Below, piece after piece: positions 7,574 through 14,923 of a DNA stretch of 37,637 bases (positions are counted from its first letter, which is position 1; each line of letters starts with the position of its first letter). Position numbers and translations under genes: made by a program. The notes below the pieces were generated by a model. That model was not told where the DNA came from and searched no databases. It saw only the letters and a program-made list of their open reading frames with translations. Location: positions 1 through 37,637 of the forward strand of contig LVAE01000021.1 of assembly GCA_001603905.1 (NCBI GenBank). Reading direction: 5' to 3'. The DNA comes from Fibrobacterales bacterium Fibro_02 (GTDB taxonomy: Bacteria > Fibrobacterota > Fibrobacteria > Fibrobacterales > Fibrobacteraceae).

Positions 7574-7614
7574 TTTTTACACAGAAAGCAATAGCTGGAG
7601 AAAATTTTTACACA
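7574..7614 (-). promoter_or_regulatory. Paired TGTGTAAAAA boxes upstream of the TIGR02147 gene
   Basis: TTTTTACACA (+ strand) occurs at 7574-7583 and 7605-7614, 31 bp or about three helical turns apart, within 60 bp of the start codon at 7556. The same-strand arrangement suggests a regulator site. The binding protein is not known. Confidence 0.3.
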
Positions 7615-7699
7615 CCCCTAAAATGTCGTTTTTAGGCAAAATTTGACGAAAATCACATAAAGCGGAGCTGTTGACCCGCTTTCGAATTGCAAGAAATGT

Positions 7700-7999
7700 T
7701 TACACAGCCGCTTTTGCCAACGTTTCGATTACATATTCACTGTACTTGACATCACCCTTCGCGGCATTGCGCTTGAGGCCTTCGATTATCCAAACGGGCA
7801 AACGGAAAGACGCCATTCTGGTCTCGTTGCGTTTACGGCGTTCCTTGATCGCCTTGACGGTTTCTTCCCAAGGGCCGTCCGACACGATAGTTGAACCATC
7901 TGCAAGCCCTTCACGGAACTCGTCGGCCAAATTACCAGCATATTCAAGAACTTCATCCTCAGTCATTATAGGATTTTGAGCTATTTTAAATTTTTCCAT
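7700..7999 (-). CDS. Probable antitoxin of a type II toxin-antitoxin pair (BrnA/CopG-like)
   Basis: 99 residues. The C-terminal part, RMASFRLPVWIIEGLKRNAA followed by GDVKYSEYVIETLAKAAV, has the strand-helix-helix pattern of ribbon-helix-helix antitoxins of the BrnA/CopG type. The N-terminal part is acidic and probably wraps the toxin. The gene overlaps the end of the upstream toxin-like gene by 19 bases, and toxin-first order is known for BrnT/BrnA. A weak hairpin AAAGCGG/CCGCTTT follows at about 7660-7681. The family assignment is by pattern only. Confidence 0.65.
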   Translation of the reverse strand: MEKFKIAQNPIMTEDEVLEYAGNLADEFREGLADGSTIVSDGPWEETVKAIKERRKRNETRMASFRLPVWIIEGLKRNAAKGDVKYSEYVIETLAKAAV

Positions 8000-8226
8000 A
8001 GAACTTCCTCATCTTTATGAGCTCTACGAGCCGTAACAACAGTATAAAGGTCTTTTTCTAAAACAACTACCCAGAATTCTCCATCTACCTTTCCAATAGC
8101 TTTGTATCTGCTAGGATTAGACTTTGAACGCCTAAGTAGCCGTTTTCCGTTCACAAGTCTTGCAGCCATTTCGGGCGTAAAAACTCGTTCCTCGAATCTT
8201 TCAAAAGCGTGGTCTATGATTTTCAT
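7981..8226 (-). CDS. Probable toxin, BrnT/DUF4258-like
   Basis: 81 residues from the ATG at 8226. It opens MKIIDHAFERFEERVFTPE, resembling the 'H-x3-R-x2-R' start of DUF4258 proteins, and ends YTVVTARRAHKDEEVLWKN, resembling the C-terminal 'ISARRA' strand of BrnT ribonuclease toxins. It is small, basic, and overlaps the following antitoxin-like gene, as expected of a toxin-antitoxin operon. A longer frame back to 8280 would start inside the promoter, so the shorter start is preferred. It has no ribosome site; the -10 box lies 4 bases before the ATG, so the message may be leaderless. Activity is untested. Confidence 0.6.
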   Translation of the reverse strand: MKIIDHAFERFEERVFTPEMAARLVNGKRLLRRSKSNPSRYKAIGKVDGEFWVVVLEKDLYTVVTARRAHKDEEVLWKNLK

Positions 8227-8230
8227 ATTA

Positions 8231-8259
8231 AATTTACATTTTGTAATACAATTTGTCAA
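8231..8259 (-). promoter_or_regulatory. Promoter and operator of the toxin-antitoxin pair
   Basis: On the minus strand TTGACA (8259-8254) is 17 bases from TAAATT (8236-8231), a near-canonical sigma-70 spacing. Inside the spacer and overlapping the -10 box is the inverted repeat TTACA-TTT-TGTAA (8234-8246), well placed for autorepression by the antitoxin complex. Confidence 0.6.
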
Positions 8260-8359
8260 TATTTTTGTAAAGGGACTCAAAAAAAGTCACTCCATATACT
8301 ATACACGCTTTTTTCGGGCCTCCGAGCACATTCTTAAACAAAATTTTACAACCATACAG

Positions 8360-8385
8360 AAAAAGCCCGCATCTAAAATGCAGGC
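8360..8385 (-). terminator. Terminator after tex
   Basis: Stem GCCcGCAT/ATGCaGGC (8365-8385, one mismatch) is followed leftward by five T (8364-8360); rightward it is followed by TTTTTTT, so it may act in both directions. Part of the segment to its left (8301-8365) resembles the Rpn leader repeats loosely. Confidence 0.65.
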
Positions 8386-8472
8386 TCAGTTTTTTTGGAG
8401 TAGGTATTAGTTAGGTATTACCTACGCTCGGTCATGGCAGCTCATGCAAGCATGGCTGCCGCGACTCTCGCC

Positions 8473-10875
8473 TTACATTCCTTTCTTAAAGTTCTTAAGA
8501 AGGGCGCTCATCTTGCCGGGCATGGCAGCGGCTTTTTTCGGAGCTGCACCGGGGCGGTCCTTACCGGCGATTTTCGCCTTAAGGTCAGCGAGGGTTGCAT
8601 GGCCCTGGATGCCGCCCTGCGGGCGGGCATTGCCGCGACCACCGTCGCGGCCGTGGCCACCGAATCCGCCGCGGTTACCACCAGCGCGCTGGCCACGCGG
8701 GCCATTTGCACCAGCACCGGCGACGCCGTCGGCAGATTCTTGCTTCATCGAAAGGCTGATGCGCTTCTGGCCTACGTCAACGGCAACCACGCGCACCTTC
8801 ACGATGTCTCCCACAGTAAGCACCGTCTTGGCGTCTTCTACGAATTTATCGCTGATTTCGGAAACGTGCACGAGGCCGTCCTGGTGAACACCGATATCCA
8901 CGAAGGCACCGAAGTTTGCCACGTTCGTCACGACACCTTCCATCCAGCTGCCCGTAATCAGGTCCTGAATGGTGCGAATCTTGTCGTCGAATTTGGCGTA
9001 ACGGAATTCCTTACGCGGGTCGCGGCTCGGCTTCTGGAGTTCCTTGATGATGTCGTCCAAAGTAGCCTTACCCACTTCGTCGGAGAGGAATTCTTCGAGG
9101 TTGATAGCCTTCACGGCTTCGGCGTTACCGACCATGTCCTTCACAGAAACACCGGCCTTTTCGGCCATCTTTTCCACAAGGGCATAGTTTTCCGGGTGAA
9201 CGGCAGAGTCGTCCAGCGGGTTTTCGGCCCCCGGAATGCGCATAAAGCCGGCGGCCTGTTCAAAGGCCTTCGGACCGAAGCCCTTCACGTTCTTCAAGGC
9301 TTCGCGGCTAGCGTAAGCACCGTTTTCTTCGCGGTACTTCACAATCGCTTCGGACAAAGTATTGCTGAGGCCTGCCACATGGGAAAGGAGCGGAGCAGAG
9401 GCGCTGTTCACGTCGACACCGACCATGTTCACGCAGCTTTCCACGACTTCGTCCAGGCGCTTCTTGAGTTCGCGCTGGTTCACGTCGTGCTGGTACTGAC
9501 CCACACCGATAGACTGCGGATCGACCTTCACGAGTTCAGCGAGCGGATCCTGCAGACGGCGGCCAATCGAGATGGCGCCACGGGTCGTCACGTCTTCCTT
9601 CGGGAATTCCTGGATAGCGATCATGCTTGCGCTATAAACAGATGCACCCGCTTCAGAAACGATGACGCGCGGCGGAACCTTGCCCTTGAACTTCGCGGAC
9701 ATTTCTGCACAGAAGGCATCCGTTTCGCGGCTAGCAGTACCATTACCGATAGCAATCAAATCAATCTTGTACTTGTCGATGAGGCCCATCAGGTACACAG
9801 CGGCACCGGCCTTATCGTTCCATGGTTCATGCGGTTTGATAATGCCGTGATCCATGAACTTGCCGTTTTCGTCGAGCACGGCCACCTTGCAACCTGTACG
9901 GAAACCCGGGTCAAGGGCGAGCACGGCCTTGTGGCCAGCAGGAGCTGCGAGCAACACGTCCTGAAGGTTCTTGCTGAACACCTTGAAGGCTTCCTCTTCG
10001 GCAGCGTCCTTGAGCATCAGGCGCACTTCGCTTTCCATGCTCGGCTGGAGCAGACGTTCCCAGGCGTCCTGGCACATGGCTTCCAGATACGGAGTCCAGG
10101 TGGTGTTGCCCTTGATAATCTGGGTCTTGAGGTAGCCGACCATTTCTTCGTTCGGCACTTCAATAGAAAGGCGGAGAACCTTTTCCTTTTCGCCACGGCG
10201 GAGCGCGAGCATACGGTGGCTCGGAATCTTCGACACCGGTTCGCTAAAGTCGTAGTAGTCCTTGAACTTGGTTTCCTGGTTTTCGAAATCCTTCTTGACC
10301 TTAGAAATCATGACACCGGTCTTTTCCATCTTGTTACGCAGGTACTGACGGAATTCGGTGTTGTCGGCCACTTCTTCGGCCAAGATGTCAGCGGCACCCT
10401 TGAGGGCGGCCTTCGGGTCGGCAAGGCCCTTTTCTTCGGACAGGTAAATCAGCGCAATCTGTTCGGCGGTGTTGCCGGTTTCTTCCTGCGCCCACATCAA
10501 GCGAGCCAAGGGTTCCAGGCCCAGTTCCTTTGCGATGGTGGCGCGGGTGCGCTTCTTGGGCTTGTACGGGGCGTAAATATCTTCGAGGAGGGTCTTGTCC
10601 TTACAGGCTTCGATCTGTGCCTTGAGTTCGGGAGTCAACTTGCCCTGTTCTTCGATGCTCTTGAGCACGGTTTCTTTGCGGTCCACAAGTTCTTGCAGGT
10701 AGTCGCGGCGGTGGCTAATGTCGCGCAGCTCGATTTCGTTCAACGTGCCCGTCTGGTCCTTACGGTAGCGGGCGATAAAGGGGATGGTACCACCCTGGTC
10801 CATCAGTTCGAGTGCCTTGGCGACGCGCCATACTTCAAGGTTAAGCTCTTCGGCAATAATTGCAGAAAAATCCAT
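8473..10875 (-). CDS. tex: Tex-like S1 RNA-binding protein
   Basis: 800 residues from MDFSAIIAEELNLEVWRVAK. The ATG at 10875 has GGAA 8 bases upstream; an in-frame start further up adds 18 residues unlike the family. Domains in order are the N-terminal Tex helix-turn-helix region, the YqgF-like RNase H fold (AVLALDPGFRTGCKVAVLD), helix-hairpin-helix repeats (IGVGQYQHDVNQ, NVKGFGPKAFEQAAGF) and an S1 domain (GSWMEGVVTNVANFGAFVDI). A Gly/Arg-rich tail (GGNRGGFGGHGRDGGRG) follows the S1 domain. Tex binds nucleic acid and influences transcription and virulence gene expression in other bacteria; the exact task here is unknown. It is divergent from queF and transcribed alone. Confidence 0.93.
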   Translation of the reverse strand: MDFSAIIAEELNLEVWRVAKALELMDQGGTIPFIARYRKDQTGTLNEIELRDISHRRDYLQELVDRKETVLKSIEEQGKLTPELKAQIEACKDKTLLEDIYAPYKPKKRTRATIAKELGLEPLARLMWAQEETGNTAEQIALIYLSEEKGLADPKAALKGAADILAEEVADNTEFRQYLRNKMEKTGVMISKVKKDFENQETKFKDYYDFSEPVSKIPSHRMLALRRGEKEKVLRLSIEVPNEEMVGYLKTQIIKGNTTWTPYLEAMCQDAWERLLQPSMESEVRLMLKDAAEEEAFKVFSKNLQDVLLAAPAGHKAVLALDPGFRTGCKVAVLDENGKFMDHGIIKPHEPWNDKAGAAVYLMGLIDKYKIDLIAIGNGTASRETDAFCAEMSAKFKGKVPPRVIVSEAGASVYSASMIAIQEFPKEDVTTRGAISIGRRLQDPLAELVKVDPQSIGVGQYQHDVNQRELKKRLDEVVESCVNMVGVDVNSASAPLLSHVAGLSNTLSEAIVKYREENGAYASREALKNVKGFGPKAFEQAAGFMRIPGAENPLDDSAVHPENYALVEKMAEKAGVSVKDMVGNAEAVKAINLEEFLSDEVGKATLDDIIKELQKPSRDPRKEFRYAKFDDKIRTIQDLITGSWMEGVVTNVANFGAFVDIGVHQDGLVHVSEISDKFVEDAKTVLTVGDIVKVRVVAVDVGQKRISLSMKQESADGVAGAGANGPRGQRAGGNRGGFGGHGRDGGRGNARPQGGIQGHATLADLKAKIAGKDRPGAAPKKAAAMPGKMSALLKNFKKGM

Positions 10876-11119
10876 AATGTAGTTCCGTTTTTTATGTTCG
10901 GTTCGAGGGTCCTGCCGTCCTGGTTTCATGCATGACGTGCGGCCCTAAGTTCAACCCAGCACCGCAGTGCGGGTACCCCAGGAATTTTCCAAAGGTAAGG
11001 GGAATATAGATAATTCAAATGACAGCCGAGTGTCAAAACGCGGCATTTTTCTGTAAGTTTATTATAGCCTTTCAGCTAACTCACGGAATCTCAACAACTT
11101 ACGACACGTACAGCAAACC
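10876..11119. other. tex leader and tex-queF intergenic region
   Basis: On the minus strand TATATTCC at about 11010 is a plausible -7 box for tex, giving a leader of roughly 130 bases. The leader contains a GCAC-TGCG-GTGC hairpin and no further gene. The queF promoter starts at 11120. Confidence 0.45.
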
Positions 11120-11149
11120 TTTGGATTATTGAATATTTTTCTATCTTTG
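11120..11149 (+). promoter_or_regulatory. queF promoter, FCB-type
   Basis: TTTG (11120-11123) is 18 bases from TATCTTTG (11142-11149), an exact match to the TAnnTTTG -7 box with its -33 TTTG. Transcription would begin at about 11154-11157, directly at the riboswitch stem. Confidence 0.65.
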
Positions 11150-11153
11150 GTCC

Positions 11154-11195
11154 AGTCAGTTCGAAAACCATCCTGACTTAAAACAAAACTAGGAG
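11154..11195 (+). promoter_or_regulatory. preQ1-I-like riboswitch
   Basis: Stem GTCAG (11155-11159) pairs with CTGAC (11173-11177) around a C/A-rich loop (TTCGAAAACCATC). It is followed by the A-rich tail TTAAAACAAAACTAGGAG, which ends in the ribosome site for queF. This small stem-loop plus A-rich tail and CTAGG is the hallmark of the class I preQ1 aptamer, in which the tail folds back to form a pseudoknot when ligand binds and hides the ribosome site. The downstream genes are the expected targets: preQ0 reduction and precursor uptake. Recognised by eye; a covariance-model score was not run. Confidence 0.75.
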
Positions 11196-11200
11196 ACTTT

Positions 11201-11677
11201 ATGCGTTCAGAAGCTGAACTCGAAGGCGTCACGTTGCTCGGCAACAACAAGACCCAGTACAAGACCACCTACAGCCCCGAAGTGCTCGAAAAGTTCCCGA
11301 ACAAGCATCCGGGAAACGACTACATGGTCACCTTCAACTGCCCGGAATTCACGAGCCTCTGCCCGAAAACCGGTCAGCCGGACTTCGCCGAAATCAAAAT
11401 CAACTACATTCCTGACCAGTATTTGGTAGAATCCAAGTCGCTCAAGCTTTACATGTTCAGTTTCCGCAATCACGGGGACTTTCACGAGGACTGCGTGAAC
11501 ATCATCATGAAGGACCTGGTGAAGCTTTTGGATCCGAAGTACATCGAGGTCGAAGGCATCTTCATGCCGCGCGGAGGCATTTCGCTTTATCCGTTCGCAA
11601 ACTACGGCAAGCCGGGAACCGAATTCGAGGCGCTCGCCAAGAGCAGACTTTTTACCGCGATCGATAGAAGAAGGTAA
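11201..11677 (+). CDS. queF: NADPH-dependent 7-cyano-7-deazaguanine reductase
   Basis: 158 residues, the short (type I, YkvM-like) form. It reduces preQ0 to preQ1 in queuosine synthesis. Cys54 in [13 protein letters not shown] forms the covalent thioimide, Asp61 is the general acid, and the QueF motif [14 protein letters not shown] (77-90) binds NADPH; the HED after it helps place the substrate. AGGAG lies 5 bases before the ATG and is part of the riboswitch tail. The stop is 2 bases before the transporter gene, so the two form an operon for making or salvaging the queuosine precursor. Confidence 0.95.
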   Translation: MRSEAELEGVTLLGNNKTQYKTTYSPEVLEKFPNKHPGNDYMVTFNCPEFTSLCPKTGQPDFAEIKINYIPDQYLVESKSLKLYMFSFRNHGDFHEDCVNIIMKDLVKLLDPKYIEVEGIFMPRGGISLYPFANYGKPGTEFEALAKSRLFTAIDRRR

Positions 11678-11679
11678 CA

Positions 11680-12396
11680 ATGCCGTTCCAGAACGAACTC
11701 ATCCTCATCGCCTCCATTTTCGTGTTCTTTGGAGGCCTCGTCGGCTTTTTCCGTTTCTTCGGGAAGCAGGGGATCTTTGCCTGGACCGTTATCTGCACCA
11801 TCGCCGCAAACATCGAGGTGCTTATTCTGGTGCACGCCTTCGGGCTCGACACCACACTCGGTAACGTCCTTTTCGCATCGACCTTCCTCGCGACCGACAT
11901 CATGAGCGAAATTTACGGAAAGCAGGAAGCTAGCCGCTGCGTCAAGATCGGCATTCTTTCCAACATCACCTTCATCCTGATTTCGCAAAGCTGGTTCCTG
12001 TACATTCCTGCCGCCGGCGATACCATGGCAGAACCCATCCGCACCGTATTCGCCAACACGCCGCGCGTGATGCTCGCCAGCTTGTTCGCATACGCGATCT
12101 GCGAGATGTACGACGTGTGGGCATACCACGCCGTGTGGAAATGGACGCAGAAAAAATTCGGTAGCAAGAAAAAGTGCCTATGGCTGCGCAACAACGGTTC
12201 TACGCTGGTGAGCCAGCTGATTAACGTAGTCGTGTTCAACCTGTGCGCATTCGCAGGAGTATTCCCCTGGCACACGATCGGCGAAATCCTGATCTTCGGC
12301 TACGGAATCTTTATCGTGACCTCGCTGATGGACACACCGTTTGTGTACCTCGCGAGAAGCATCGCCGAAAGATACACGGAACTGCAGAAGAAATAA
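11680..12396 (+). CDS. Queuosine precursor transporter (YhhQ family)
   Basis: 238 residues with about six hydrophobic segments, including ELILIASIFVFFGGLVGFF and the family stretch LFASTFLATDIMSEIYGK with its Asp/Glu pair. This marks the COG1738/DUF165 family, whose E. coli member YhhQ imports preQ0/preQ1. Its place behind queF and the preQ1-I-like riboswitch supports that role. The ribosome site AAGAAGG lies in the last queF codons. The stop abuts the stop of sstT with no gap, so there is no room for an intergenic terminator. Confidence 0.9.
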   Translation: MPFQNELILIASIFVFFGGLVGFFRFFGKQGIFAWTVICTIAANIEVLILVHAFGLDTTLGNVLFASTFLATDIMSEIYGKQEASRCVKIGILSNITFILISQSWFLYIPAAGDTMAEPIRTVFANTPRVMLASLFAYAICEMYDVWAYHAVWKWTQKKFGSKKKCLWLRNNGSTLVSQLINVVVFNLCAFAGVFPWHTIGEILIFGYGIFIVTSLMDTPFVYLARSIAERYTELQKK

Positions 12397-13644
12397 TTAT
12401 TCCCTAAAGAGTTCCTTCGGGAGCTCCCTACCCTGTTTTTGCCAGGCGCGGTATTCGGCGGTCGCCGTAAAGATGGCATCGGTCGAAGAGTTCAGGGCCG
12501 TTTCCATACTGTCCTGGATGACACCGATGACAAAGCCTACCGCCACCACTTCCATGGCGATATCCGTAGATATCCCGAACGGGGAACAGGCCAAGGGAAT
12601 CAGGAGCAAGGAACCGCCAGCCACACCGCTCGTTCCGCAAGCAGCAATCGTTGCAAGCAGGCACACGATTAGCGCCGACGAAACCGTCAACGGCAAACCA
12701 AGCGTATGCACCGTGGCAAGCGTCATGATGGTAATCGTAATGGCGGCGCCGCTCATATTGATAGTCGCTCCCAGCGGAATCGAGACCGAATAGAATTCGC
12801 GGTCAAGCCCGAGCCTTTTGCAAAGAGCCATGTTCACGGGAATGTTTGCGGCGGAACTACGCGTAAAGAAGGCCGTCACGCCACTGCTTTTTAGACAAGT
12901 GAGCACCAGCGGATAAGGGTCGCGGCGGAGCATAAGTCCCACAATGGCAGGAGTCACCACCAAGGCCATGAAGAGCATCGTCACCACAAGAAGCAGAATC
13001 AGCGAGCCATAAGTCTTGAAAATACCCATGCCATTTGTAGATACCGACGAGAACATTAGGCCCATGATACCCAACGGTGCAAGATTGATAATCCAGCGAA
13101 CCACCAAGCTCACCGCATTCGTCAGGTCATGCAAAACCGTCAAAGTCGCTTCGCTAGAAATCCTCTTAATGGCAAAGCCCAACAGGGCGGCCCAAACCAA
13201 GATGCCAATGTAATTAGCCTCGGCAATAGACGCAAACGGATTCGAGACCGCATTCACAAGCAAATTGTGCAAGACCGAAGCAACATCGCTCGGAGCAGAA
13301 GACGCCGTCGAAGACGAGACCAAGTCAAGATGTTGCGGGAGTGCGACACTTGCCAACACGGCCGTAATGGCCGCCACAAACGTACTTACTAGATAGAGAA
13401 AGAATATCCTTCCAAAGCGGCGATCCAGATTCGATTTGCCAGTCGCAAGCGAACACACGATCAACACGAACACCAGTACCGGGGCAATCGCCTTGAGCGC
13501 CCCCACGAACAAAACGCCAAACTCGGAAATCCATTTTTGCGACGGCAGGAACAGTCCCAAGAGCGCGCCCAAAACAATCGCAATAGCAATCCGAAGAACC
13601 AAATTGGCATTGTTGTACTTTTTAACCAATGTCTTCAATTTCAT
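12397..13644 (-). CDS. sstT: Sodium/serine-threonine symporter
   Basis: 415 residues, the normal size for SstT of the dicarboxylate/amino acid:cation symporter family. It has about eight membrane segments and the re-entrant hairpin and substrate-site motifs SSGVTAFFTRSSAANIPVN and LGATINMSGAAITITIM. SstT takes up serine and threonine with sodium across the inner membrane. The gene is monocistronic and convergent with the queuosine transporter gene. No unusual residues were noticed. Confidence 0.93.
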   Translation of the reverse strand: MKLKTLVKKYNNANLVLRIAIAIVLGALLGLFLPSQKWISEFGVLFVGALKAIAPVLVFVLIVCSLATGKSNLDRRFGRIFFLYLVSTFVAAITAVLASVALPQHLDLVSSSTASSAPSDVASVLHNLLVNAVSNPFASIAEANYIGILVWAALLGFAIKRISSEATLTVLHDLTNAVSLVVRWIINLAPLGIMGLMFSSVSTNGMGIFKTYGSLILLLVVTMLFMALVVTPAIVGLMLRRDPYPLVLTCLKSSGVTAFFTRSSAANIPVNMALCKRLGLDREFYSVSIPLGATINMSGAAITITIMTLATVHTLGLPLTVSSALIVCLLATIAACGTSGVAGGSLLLIPLACSPFGISTDIAMEVVAVGFVIGVIQDSMETALNSSTDAIFTATAEYRAWQKQGRELPKELFRE

Positions 13645-13787
13645 ACTAAACCTCTAGTTTTCAGACTGTAATATAAATATAATTTTGCCCTTTTTGCGCG
13701 AAAAACGAAAGGGCCGCTAGAAAAAGAGCCGATTTTTTCGGCAGGATTTTTTCGGAAGCTCCATGATGAACTAAATTTTGCGCGGAA

Positions 13788-14921
13788 ATGTTCTTTACGG
13801 TGCTCACATACCTGGTCATCGGCCTCTTGGGCGTGTTCGGACTATTCTATATAGTCCTGGAAGCCCGTTTTTTCCGTGCACTCGGAACAGTGCGCGTCGG
13901 CAACTCCGACGTGGAGCCCGCCCCCAAGGTAAGCATCCTGATTGCAGCCCGCAACGAATCGGCCGGCATCCGCGAGACATTGGACTCGGTGCTCGCCCAG
14001 GACTATCGCGGTGACTGGGACGTATGGGTGGCCGATGACAGGAGCGACGACGACACCCCTGCGATCCTCGCGGAATACGCCGCCAAGAACCCGAGACTGC
14101 ACGTTCTTTCCATCAAGGAAATTCCTGAAGGCGTAAGCCCCAAGAAGCACGCCCTTTCGCTACTGATCGATGCCTGCGAAGGCGAAATCCTCTGCCTGAC
14201 CGACGCCGACTGCCTAGTAAAACCGACCTGGGTTACGGGAATAGTCGCCGAATTCGAACCGGGCATTGAACTTGTCGCTGGACATTCATACATTCCGACC
14301 GTCCCCGGCAAGTCAAGCATGCTGATCTGCATGCAGGCCATCGAGACGCTGATTTACCGTGTAGCGGGCACCGCAGGACTTGCAATGAGACTCCCGCTGA
14401 CAAGCACCGGCAACAACCTCGCCTACCGCAAGAGTTTCTTCAAGAGTGTCCACGGGTTCGACAACGTGATCAAGATCCAGAGCGGCGACGACGACCTGCT
14501 GATGCAGAAGCTCGCCGCAGACCGCCCCTGGGCCATGCGCTACTGCATCGCGGAATCCACCTTCGTGACCACGAACGGCAAGGAAACCCTGAAGGAACTC
14601 TGGGAACAGCGCAAGCGCTGGGCATCGAAGACTATATATTATACACCGAAAATCGTATTCGTACTCAGCATGGTGTTCCTGTTCCTGACCATGCAGTGCA
14701 TCGCAGCGGTGCTTTCGCCGTTCAGTTTCGAAATTTTAATCGCGACGATTGTCGCGTTTGCCGCCAAATGTGCGGGCGACCTGATTTTAATACTCCGCGG
14801 GCTTCGGATATTCAGGCAGGAGCACCTTTTGAAGTGGTGCATTCCGGTCGAATTCATCCACGCCCCCTTTACCGTGCTGGCCGTGCTTTTTGGCCTGTTC
14901 GGACGATTTAAATGGAAATAA
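13788..14921 (+). CDS. Family 2 glycosyltransferase, membrane bound
   Basis: 377 residues. An N-terminal membrane segment (about 3-25) is followed by a GT-A domain with VSILIAARNES (48-58), the nucleotide-sugar Asp pair in ADDRSDDD (82-89), the metal-binding DAD (139-141), GDDDLLM, and the QRKRW acceptor-site motif. Three hydrophobic segments close the protein. This is the layout of processive or polyprenyl-type GT2 enzymes that work at the inner membrane on surface polysaccharides. The sugar cannot be told. It heads a run with the topoisomerase gene, which starts 2 bases after its stop. The ribosome site is weak. Confidence 0.88.
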   Translation: MFFTVLTYLVIGLLGVFGLFYIVLEARFFRALGTVRVGNSDVEPAPKVSILIAARNESAGIRETLDSVLAQDYRGDWDVWVADDRSDDDTPAILAEYAAKNPRLHVLSIKEIPEGVSPKKHALSLLIDACEGEILCLTDADCLVKPTWVTGIVAEFEPGIELVAGHSYIPTVPGKSSMLICMQAIETLIYRVAGTAGLAMRLPLTSTGNNLAYRKSFFKSVHGFDNVIKIQSGDDDLLMQKLAADRPWAMRYCIAESTFVTTNGKETLKELWEQRKRWASKTIYYTPKIVFVLSMVFLFLTMQCIAAVLSPFSFEILIATIVAFAAKCAGDLILILRGLRIFRQEHLLKWCIPVEFIHAPFTVLAVLFGLFGRFKWK

Positions 14922-14923
14922 CG

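Noticed and set aside
8399..8425. Attachment site or small mobile repeat (TAGGTATTA repeated)
   Set aside because: The repeats are very short and no integrase or element border is nearby.
8434..10935. 833-codon open frame on the + strand
   Set aside because: It is antisense to tex. Strong third-position G/C bias keeps the opposite strand open, and the translation is low-complexity His/Val/Phe-rich with no family signature.
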